Assembly: GCF_037996765.1 (NCBI RefSeq)
Contig: NZ_JBBNAD010000004.1
Location: 372,001-436,000 of the forward strand
DNA from: Bdellovibrio sp. GT3
GTDB taxonomy: Bacteria; Bdellovibrionota; Bdellovibrionia; Bdellovibrionales; Bdellovibrionaceae
Length of the DNA stretch: 64,000 nt
Direction of reading: 5' to 3'
The position numbers and the translations under genes are program-made. Below, in pieces: positions 58,251-64,000 of the stretch (positions within the stretch are counted from its first letter, which is position 1; the number at the start of each line of letters is the position of its first letter). Under the pieces are notes generated by a model that was not told where the DNA came from, did no database searches, and was given only the letters and a program-made list of their open reading frames with translations.

Positions 58251-58664
58251 TTAGTGAAGGGCGTTTGGAGCCACTAAGTAAAACTCTGGAATATCTACAG
58301 AGAAGCTTTGGCCATCTTCGGTGATCATGTGGTAGCGGCCCTTCATGCTTCCCGTCGGGGTGTTCAGGGGGCAGGCACTATCATATTCAAAGGTTTGGCC
58401 GGGCTGAATTTTCGGTTGCATGCCGATAACGCCGGGGCCGCGAACTTCCTCTTTTTTTCCAGTGGCGTCAGTGATCTCCCAGTGGCGACTCATCAATTGA
58501 GCCGGGGTTGAGCCTTGGTTCGTGATCGCAATTTTATAAGCAAAGAAATGATAGCCCTTTTCCGGGTTGGATTCGGAAGGAACATAAACCACTTTCGCGG
58601 TAATTTTAAATTCTGGGACGATCGTTTTCTGCATTGCCATGGTTGCTATATTACTGTGTTCCAT
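58251..58664 (-). CDS. apaG: ApaG (Co2+/Mg2+ efflux-associated) protein
   Basis: The 137-residue protein has the ApaG fold: FAYKIAITNQGSTPAQLMSR, SRHWEITDATGKKEEVRGPG, VIGMQPKIQPGQTFEYDSAC, TPTGSMKGRYHM. ApaG is a fibronectin-III-like protein tied to Co/Mg homeostasis in Salmonella; its precise role is unsettled. Either the ATG at 58664 or at 58640 could be the start; neither has a Shine-Dalgarno, and the shorter one gives the usual length (about 125). Confidence 0.92.
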   Translation of the reverse strand: MEHSNIATMAMQKTIVPEFKITAKVVYVPSESNPEKGYHFFAYKIAITNQGSTPAQLMSRHWEITDATGKKEEVRGPGVIGMQPKIQPGQTFEYDSACPLNTPTGSMKGRYHMITEDGQSFSVDIPEFYLVAPNALH

Positions 58665-58697
58665 AGGGTCGGGCAACGAAAACTGTGCAGACGCAAA

Positions 58698-59729
58698 TTA
58701 ACGTAGAATGATATTCTCGATTTCGAACACGATAGGATAATGATCAGATGGGATTCTTTGTTTGGCTTCCATCGTTTGTGGGACGCCTCGTTCACTGCCC
58801 AATTCGTCTCGGTAACGGAACGCTTTTGCAGAGTCCGCTTTTAAAAGGCCTTGCATCAGCGGTGACAGGAACGCGAAGTCAATCTGGCGACCCTCAGTGC
58901 GCGCGCTGCTTTTCACTTGATAAAAAGTGGCCCGCTGTTCAGGAGTTAGGTTGGCCACTTCAAAAACATCTTTAAGTCCCGTGGTGGAGTAGATGTCGCG
59001 AAACTCCTCATCGGTATTTAGAATGCCGGCATTGCCGTTGAAATCACCAGCAACCAAAATAGGAATTTGCGGATTGTTTTGCTCAAGTTCGCGGTAGATT
59101 TCCAATAGAGTTCGCAGCTCGGCCTGGCGGCGCTCAAAACCATTGGGGTCTATGCGCTCAGGATCCAAGCGGGATTTAAGGTGCGTCAACATGATGATCA
59201 TGAACGGCTTTTCCTTGTCCTGCTTAAAGAGCCTTAGCTCCACGACATCCCGGGAAAATTTATGACTGGAGGTGACTTTGCCGCCTTTGACCTGATAGCC
59301 CTGCGCCAGGCTTTGACGCTCGTGGGGGTAAAGGTAGTTGATGGGGCGGGCTTTGTTGGACAAAAGATCAAAATAGAAAGGAAGCTCTTTGCGAATCAAA
59401 AAGCCCACGTCAATATTGCGGTCGGAGTTTCCTTCAATCAAACATGGTGAGTACGCGCTGTTCATAAAGAGTTGGTTGAAGTTTTTCAGGGACTCGAAAC
59501 CGCCCACCTCGCACAGCATAATGACGTCGGCATTGATTTCCTGAAGGGCTTTGGCGATGTCTTCGCATTTTTTTAGGGATTTATTCTCATATATGGAAAT
59601 GGACTGACCCTGCCATTGACGCTCATTGTACTTAAGTACCTCGGCGGTTGGCGGCTCATCAAAAAGCAGAAACAGATTCTCTGCATTGAGTAAGCAAAAT
59701 TTAAGGTTTGTGGTCTCGGTCCACGTCAT
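58698..59729 (-). CDS. Endonuclease/exonuclease/phosphatase-family protein
   Basis: The 343-residue protein has the EEP core: CLLNAENLFLLFD (Asn), DVIMLCEVGGFES (Glu), MLTHLKSRLDPE (His), LVAGDFNGNAGIL (Asp-x-Asn) and SDHYPIVFEIE. EEP proteins include exonuclease III-type nucleases and sphingomyelinase-like phosphodiesterases. No signal peptide is visible, so it is probably cytoplasmic. apaG follows 33 bp downstream. Confidence 0.9.
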   Translation of the reverse strand: MTWTETTNLKFCLLNAENLFLLFDEPPTAEVLKYNERQWQGQSISIYENKSLKKCEDIAKALQEINADVIMLCEVGGFESLKNFNQLFMNSAYSPCLIEGNSDRNIDVGFLIRKELPFYFDLLSNKARPINYLYPHERQSLAQGYQVKGGKVTSSHKFSRDVVELRLFKQDKEKPFMIIMLTHLKSRLDPERIDPNGFERRQAELRTLLEIYRELEQNNPQIPILVAGDFNGNAGILNTDEEFRDIYSTTGLKDVFEVANLTPEQRATFYQVKSSARTEGRQIDFAFLSPLMQGLLKADSAKAFRYRDELGSERGVPQTMEAKQRIPSDHYPIVFEIENIILR

Positions 59730-59781
59730 ATTAATATTCTAGGGATTTTAGTCTTAAGCTCAAAGGAAAAGTGAGGAAATC

Positions 59782-61317
59782 GTGGCGAAAAAGAAGGCAA
59801 CTGCGCCTAAAGCGTCCGCAAAACTGCAAATCCGTTCATGGATCGAAACATTTGAAATCGGTAAAGAACTTAAAACAAAGAACGAAATGACGGGCTTTGT
59901 CTATTTCCTGGGTTCTGAGGACTCCAGCAAGCTGAATGGTTTGATTGATGACCATGCCTTGGCTTGGCAAATGGACACCTTGAAAAAGAACGACAAAGAG
60001 TTGGTCTTTTTTGTGGGGGTGCAGGGTCCGGTTTGGATTCTTCGTTCCAAAGGTAAAAATTCCGTGGGCCATGATGGCTTGTTGGATGAGGCAGCCTACA
60101 CATGGGCTCGCGATCAATTTGGTTCTTTGGTTCCTCACTTTAAGGCAAATCAGCTAAAAGCATTGCGTATCGAGTTCGCTGGGACTGCCAAGGTTCAGGA
60201 GATGGGTGCATTGGTTGGTTTGGATATGGCACCATACAACTATCGCCAATTTGTTGACGGCAAACAGCTAGTGGATCTGCCTAAAGTTTCACTTATTAGT
60301 TCGGACGATTTTGACAAATCAGTGTTGAAAGAAGCGGCGGCTCGTGCGCGTGCCGTGACTATGGCCCGTCACTTGGTGAACTTGCCTCCGAACGATTTGA
60401 ATCCGAAATCATACTCTGAACTTGCAGCCAAGAAAATTTCATGGGGCAAGAATCTAAAAATCACGATTTGGGATGAAAAAAAGCTTTCATCCGAAAAAAT
60501 GGGATTGCATCTGTCTGTAGGGCAGGGGGCAGCTCACGGTCCACGCATGGTTCACTTGAAATACCGTCCAACGAAAAAGTCAGGTCTGAAACCTGTGGCC
60601 TTTGTTGGTAAAGGGATCACGTTCGATACTGGTGGCTTGGATATTAAGCCTTCCTCTGCGATGCGTTTGATGAAGAAAGATATGGGCGGCTCAGCTGCAG
60701 TTATGGGCTTGGCTTTGTGGGCGGCAGAGTCCCAATATCCAGGTCCATTGGATTTCTATCTGGCGCTGGCTGAAAATGCGGTGGATGCAAATGCCTTCCG
60801 TCCAAGTGATATCGTGACAGCTCGTAACGGTATGAAAGTGGAAATCGACAACACCGATGCCGAAGGCCGTTTGGTTTTGGCTGATGTGTTGGATGTGGCT
60901 TGCAAACAAAAAGGTTCAGACGATCCAGAATACGTGATCGACGTGGCGACTTTAACCGGCGCTATCAAAGTCGGTTTGGGTGCCGAGATCGCAGGGCTGT
61001 TCTCGAATGACGATGATCTTGCGAACGAATTGACCAAAGCCGGTCAACGCGCCGGTGACTTGAACTGGCGCATGCCTTTGTTCGACAAATACTGGGGTGA
61101 TCTATCGTCGCCATTTGCAGACTGCAAAAACTCTGGCGGCGGTTTCGGTGGAGCCATCACGGCAGCGTTGTTCCTGCAAAAATTTGTAGGCGGCAAGAAG
61201 TGGGCTCACTTGGACATCTATGCCTGGGCAGACCGCGCCAGCGGCGCCATCGGCAGCAGCGGCGGCTCCGGCCAAGCCGTCCAATGCCTGATCGAATTCC
61301 TAGAATCCCGCGTTTAG
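59782..61317 (+). CDS. pepA: Leucyl aminopeptidase (M17)
   Basis: The 511-residue M17 enzyme removes N-terminal residues from peptides. The di-metal active-site motifs are VGKGITFDTGGLDIKP, LMKKDMGGSAAVMG and NTDAEGRLVLAD, the family signature. The N-terminal domain is less conserved. The GTG start at 59782 has GAGG upstream. In a predator it would help use prey peptides. It is followed by the terminator at 61378. Confidence 0.94.
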   Translation: MAKKKATAPKASAKLQIRSWIETFEIGKELKTKNEMTGFVYFLGSEDSSKLNGLIDDHALAWQMDTLKKNDKELVFFVGVQGPVWILRSKGKNSVGHDGLLDEAAYTWARDQFGSLVPHFKANQLKALRIEFAGTAKVQEMGALVGLDMAPYNYRQFVDGKQLVDLPKVSLISSDDFDKSVLKEAAARARAVTMARHLVNLPPNDLNPKSYSELAAKKISWGKNLKITIWDEKKLSSEKMGLHLSVGQGAAHGPRMVHLKYRPTKKSGLKPVAFVGKGITFDTGGLDIKPSSAMRLMKKDMGGSAAVMGLALWAAESQYPGPLDFYLALAENAVDANAFRPSDIVTARNGMKVEIDNTDAEGRLVLADVLDVACKQKGSDDPEYVIDVATLTGAIKVGLGAEIAGLFSNDDDLANELTKAGQRAGDLNWRMPLFDKYWGDLSSPFADCKNSGGGFGGAITAALFLQKFVGGKKWAHLDIYAWADRASGAIGSSGGSGQAVQCLIEFLESRV

Positions 61318-61377
61318 GTGCCAGGTCCTACTTACGGACGCACCGCTTCGTTCCAGAGGTACGGACTTACCTTCTCC

Positions 61378-61414
61378 AAAAAAAAACCCCGGTCTCATCG
61401 ACCGTGGTTTTTTT
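61378..61414. terminator. Bidirectional terminator between pepA and the immunity gene
   Basis: CGGTC pairs with GACCG around TCATC, extended by A9/T7 and CC/GG pairs. It lies between pepA (61317) and the end of the convergent second immunity gene (61421). Confidence 0.85.
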
Positions 61415-61420
61415 ATCTAG

Positions 61421-61747
61421 CTATTTTACGAAATCCTCTCGAATCATATCTCCATTCGACATATCAGGAACTGTGCTTGCACCTTCAACATCAACTGCGT
61501 GATATTCGTTATCATAGAAAAATATGTCGACATATGCCCGGGGCTTGCGCCCCTTGATTTGCCACAAGATTGTCAAATTCTCACTAACCATAAAGACATT
61601 GTCGTACAAGCAATGCCCCGTGCCTCGATTTTTCCAATGATCCAAAAGAACCAGATAGCCATTTGGGGTTTTCATGATCGTTCTGATTCTGTGAATAAAT
61701 GTAATAGAGTTGCCGTTTGCAGTTAGCATATTGTTTTTAGTTTCCAT
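61421..61747 (-). CDS. Candidate immunity protein, copy 2 (paralogue of the preceding gene)
   Basis: The 108-residue protein lacks a signal peptide. Its sequence parallels copy 1: SITFIHRIRTIM, YLVLLDHWKNRGTGH, ILWQIKGRKPRAYVDI, EYHAVDVEGASTV and IREDFVK at the C-terminus. GGAAGG lies before the ATG at 61747, 37 bp after the copy 1 stop. Tandem paralogues behind a toxin are typical of immunity genes. Identity between copies is moderate, so they may act against different toxins. Confidence 0.6.
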   Translation of the reverse strand: METKNNMLTANGNSITFIHRIRTIMKTPNGYLVLLDHWKNRGTGHCLYDNVFMVSENLTILWQIKGRKPRAYVDIFFYDNEYHAVDVEGASTVPDMSNGDMIREDFVK

Positions 61748-61784
61748 GGTTACAGCCTTCCGTTCCAAGTGCGTCTAATTTTCA

Positions 61785-62111
61785 TTATTTGACGAAGTAC
61801 TCACGAACTACTTTTCCCGTTTTCATGTCGATGACATTGCTGAAACCATCCCAATCTACCGCTCGATATTCGTCATTATTGTGAACGATAGAGGTGTAAC
61901 ACTTTTGTTTGGCACCTTGGATTTGCCATTGAATTTCGAGGCTCTTGTTGATTTTGTAAACGTTGTTCCAAATGTTGTATCCCATGCCTGATTTCACCCA
62001 AAATTTCAAGAGTACGATAGCTCCATCCTCGGTCTCTATGATCTCTTCAATGTCGTGAAGAAAGGTTATCGTTAGATCGTTTTCTGAAATCGAATTTTTG
62101 GAAATTTTCAT
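61785..62111 (-). CDS. Candidate immunity protein, copy 1
   Basis: The 108-residue protein has no signal peptide. Shared sequence with copy 2 includes DLTITFLHDIEEII, AIVLLKFWVKSGMGY, EIQWQIQGAKQKCYTSI, EYRAVDWDGFSNVIDM and VREYFVK. Its ATG shares one base with the toxin stop (TAATG), so translation is coupled to the toxin. That close coupling, small size and cytoplasmic nature support the immunity call; I know no named family for it. Confidence 0.65.
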   Translation of the reverse strand: MKISKNSISENDLTITFLHDIEEIIETEDGAIVLLKFWVKSGMGYNIWNNVYKINKSLEIQWQIQGAKQKCYTSIVHNNDEYRAVDWDGFSNVIDMKTGKVVREYFVK

Positions 62112-63469
62112 TATCTTACTCTCCCATCAATTTTCGAAGGTCGCCCGAAGTATTCTGGTGTGATGTTTCCCTTTATTAAATACTGACTACTGAATCGGGA
62201 ACTACTCGAATTAAAACTTGGGGCAACTCGCCCTTTGTACAATACTGTGCCGGCCGGTAATTTATTAAGTTCTAAAGTGTGCGTCGGAATAAAAGGGAGT
62301 GCCAGTTTATCTTGTATTTCCTTGGCAGTTAGGCCTTTGATTTCTCTTGTTTCAGTGATCCACTTTCCCATAGAGTTTTTTTCAGTTTCATTGAAGGCTC
62401 GTGAAAATGTACCAGCTGGTATGACATCGCTAGTAGTGAATTCATAAACTTTTGTGCCGGGTTTGAAAGCGTCTTGGGCGTAGCCCAACTCTCTGTTGAT
62501 TTCTTCTGCTGTTCTGACTTTTACCGAGTGCAGTGTTTTGTTGAGAGTCCCCGGTAAATGCCCCAGCTTTTCTGCGCGTTGTAGAAGGCGAGCCCCGGCG
62601 ATAGCGAAGGAACCAATTGCCGGAGTTAAGGCGCCAATAACGGCCCAAGTTCTTTCCGAATTGGAAAGAGGACGGCTTTCCAATAAAGATTTTCCAGTAA
62701 GAGCTTCGTAAATATCCCTTGGCCAACCAATTGGGCTAAAACCAACTGCAATGTCTAACGCCGCTTTTACAAGCTCCTTGGATGCAGCAGTTAGTTTGAA
62801 CGCCTCTTTCAACTCACCACGGTGTGCAGTTTCGTGGGAAAGTGATTGTAGAGTTTTGGCTTCCGCAAGCAGTCTTTGAGATTCGGGCTTTGCGCTACCA
62901 TTAATTGACTCATGGGCCTCGGCCATTTTTTTGTTGAGCTGATTCTGAAGTTTTGCGAAAGTCGTACCTTGCCCATAAGTGCTGCCTTCTTCATAGGTCC
63001 AATTGGGTGCGCCTTGAAATTTCCAGAATTCCTGACCGTAGCCTTTTTCAGCGCAGGTGTATGTGCCGGCACATTCCAACAGGCCTTTGACTGTCAGAAG
63101 TTTGCCTTCCGGTGTTTTGACGAAGTTGTCAGTATCAAAGCCGAAATGTTGAGAGGAGGGTTTGTCGGCACCATGAAATCCATGGTCGCGACTTTCCCAG
63201 TCAGAGCGGTCAAAGTCTCCATTTTCGTGTTGGTCGCCACGGTCGTGGTCGGGAGGGCCATCGTCATCATAGTCCCCACGGCCATCATCACCGCTGTCAT
63301 CACAACCAGAACCAACGCAGTTGCCATCATCATAGCCGTCGTAGTCTTCGCCGGGAGTGACGACATCAGGTGGATCATCGGAAAAATCGAAATCAAGATT
63401 GGCTTGGGCGGCACCAGAAAAGCAGATTTGAAAAGCTAAAACATATTTCAGCAGGGTCTTAAAAAACAT
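62111..63469 (-). CDS. Sec-exported polymorphic toxin with pre-toxin TG domain
   Basis: The 452-residue protein has a signal peptide (residues 1-23, LLKYVLAFQICFSGAAQA), then an Asp/Gly-rich region (25-100, DYDGYDDGNC, GDDGRGDYDDDG) that could bind calcium. A middle region follows with CAGTYTCAEKGYGQEFW and HEs-rich helix SLSHETAHRGELKEAF. A pre-toxin TG module lies at about 236-300: GFSPIGWPRDIYEALTGK, LTPAIGSFAIAGARLL. The C-terminal domain (about 320-452) contains SDVIPAGTFSRAF, GLTAKEIQDKLALPFIPTH and KLPAGTVLYKGRVAP, the core of contact-dependent toxin C-termini whose activity I cannot assign. GGAG before the ATG is in a hairpin (63471-63495). Confidence 0.75.
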   Translation of the reverse strand: MFFKTLLKYVLAFQICFSGAAQANLDFDFSDDPPDVVTPGEDYDGYDDGNCVGSGCDDSGDDGRGDYDDDGPPDHDRGDQHENGDFDRSDWESRDHGFHGADKPSSQHFGFDTDNFVKTPEGKLLTVKGLLECAGTYTCAEKGYGQEFWKFQGAPNWTYEEGSTYGQGTTFAKLQNQLNKKMAEAHESINGSAKPESQRLLAEAKTLQSLSHETAHRGELKEAFKLTAASKELVKAALDIAVGFSPIGWPRDIYEALTGKSLLESRPLSNSERTWAVIGALTPAIGSFAIAGARLLQRAEKLGHLPGTLNKTLHSVKVRTAEEINRELGYAQDAFKPGTKVYEFTTSDVIPAGTFSRAFNETEKNSMGKWITETREIKGLTAKEIQDKLALPFIPTHTLELNKLPAGTVLYKGRVAPSFNSSSSRFSSQYLIKGNITPEYFGRPSKIDGRVR

Positions 63470-63470
63470 A

Positions 63471-63495
63471 AAGGGCTCCTTTGCAGGAACCCCTT
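63471..63495 (-). promoter_or_regulatory. Hairpin hiding the toxin ribosome-binding site
   Basis: On the minus strand AAGGGGTTCC faces GGAGCCCTT across TGCAAA: 5 pairs, a mismatch, 3 pairs. The Shine-Dalgarno AAGGAG is in the second arm, 6 nt before the toxin ATG. It would limit toxin translation. Confidence 0.45.
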
Positions 63496-63602
63496 ATTTC
63501 ATGGAGCAGGCCATAGGTTTTTTAGCTCTACGGCTATACATTGAATTTGAGAGACGGGCTGTACGGAGTGTCGGACAGCTTTCTAGGAACTAAGAATCTG
63601 CG

Positions 63603-63956
63603 CTAGAGGCGTTCGCAAGTGGGTTCGGCGCGGCAGCTGGAGGCGAAAGAGCCCTCAATACAGGCGTTGCTTGCAATCGCGGCGGCTTCAACGCGGCTCT
63701 CGGCTTTTCCTTGGAATGTTTTACCCCAAGTCGAATCTTTCAGGACGCAAACCCAACCCCTGCTTTGTTCGGGGGCTCCGTATTCCAGTCGTTCTAATCT
63801 TTGTGAAAGTTGATAAACTTTGGATTCCAACTGATAAACCCGTCGTTGCAAATCCTGATCGCCGCGCATGTCTCCACGAGATTGAGCGACTGAGGGCATT
63901 GCGATCAACAAAGTCGCCATGGAAACAAAAACAGCAAAAGTACGTCGCATAAACAT
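63603..63956 (-). CDS. Secreted coiled-coil protein with Cys-rich C-terminus
   Basis: The 117-residue product has a signal peptide (TFAVFVSMATLLIAMPSVAQ), then a coiled coil (LQRRVYQLESKVYQLSQRLE) and a small Cys-rich domain (WVCVLKDSTWGKTFQGKAES; SNACIEGSFASSCRAEPTCE). The latter recalls small surface modules seen repeatedly in Bdellovibrio-type proteins. Function unknown. GGGGG precedes the ATG. 63470-63602 between this gene and the toxin holds only the toxin leader. Confidence 0.7.
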   Translation of the reverse strand: MFMRRTFAVFVSMATLLIAMPSVAQSRGDMRGDQDLQRRVYQLESKVYQLSQRLERLEYGAPEQSRGWVCVLKDSTWGKTFQGKAESRVEAAAIASNACIEGSFASSCRAEPTCERL

Positions 63957-64000
63957 AAGAACCCCCAGTGGTTTAAAAGTGCCTTCAACAGCGAAGGTGA

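Noticed and set aside
62111-62510. Naming the toxin C-terminal domain a NADase, ADP-ribosyltransferase or nuclease
   Set aside because: The block GLTAKEIQDKLALPFIPTH ... LPAGTVLYKG is reminiscent of several contact-dependent toxin tails, but I cannot place catalytic residues with confidence.

Overview
The window looks like chromosomal DNA of a predatory bacterium of the Bdellovibrio type (Bdellovibrionota). The signs are lipoproteins with FQNC/LVNC-style lipoboxes, a TIGR02147-family regulator, a DUF222-type 'HNH family' orphan, a type IV pilin, many secreted hydrolases (two S8 proteases, a Slt-type lytic transglycosylase, a secreted HNH nuclease, a sialidase-fold protein) and dense small operons. 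This is inferred from gene content; no rRNA or other phylogenetic marker is present. I see no tRNA, rRNA, CRISPR array, prophage or insertion sequence.

Layout. 1-13 kb: a secreted beta-propeller protein, a regulator, an operon lnt-mutS2-lipase maturation factor, a zinc-ribbon membrane protein, a subtilisin-like protease and a Slt-like lipoprotein. 13-21 kb: proteostasis and pili (htpX, clpS-clpA, pilA plus a TPR protein, dnaJ), a CsbD-like protein, a small disordered protein and a LEA-14-like lipoprotein. 21-25 kb: a DUF222 orphan flanked by a 21-bp direct repeat, PhnA/YjdM, a secreted protein and a truncated haemoglobin. 23.2-29.8 kb: one tightly packed minus-strand operon, mmsA-like dehydrogenase, URC1 (GTP cyclohydrolase II-like), URC4 (DUF1688), upp, udk, APC permease. 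This matches the fungal URC pathway of uracil catabolism and is a plausible way to burn prey RNA pyrimidines. 30-43 kb: a chemoreceptor, DUF924 and DUF2127 proteins, lipoproteins, a MarR regulator followed by a separately encoded subtilase propeptide and a kexin-like protease, then an envelope-stress-like block (Spy/CpxP-like protein, OmpR-type regulator, Pro-rich histidine kinase, Met-rich secreted protein). 42.6-49 kb: a KH protein, dps and oxyR with a clear OxyR operator, pcm, a second CsbD-like protein, an OmpA-family lipoprotein and a Crp/Fnr regulator. 49-61 kb: secreted nuclease, Na+/H+ antiporter, a second two-component system, a pseudo-receiver, a Mip-like isomerase, pdxH, DUF883, GNAT, ApaG, an EEP nuclease/phosphatase and pepA. 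61.4-63.5 kb: a Sec-exported pre-toxin-TG polymorphic toxin followed by two paralogous candidate immunity genes.

Recurring regulatory features. A 15-bp dyad GTCTC-N5-GAGAC occurs three times, always between genes. Intrinsic-terminator hairpins lie inside the start of the next coding region twice (htpX/slt, pilA/TPR gene). Several leaders place the Shine-Dalgarno in or beside a hairpin.

The items most likely to be new are the URC-type operon with its linked permease, the exported toxin with two tandem immunity paralogues, the propeptide/protease gene pair, the GTCTC-N5-GAGAC dyad and the Met-rich/Spy/two-component block.
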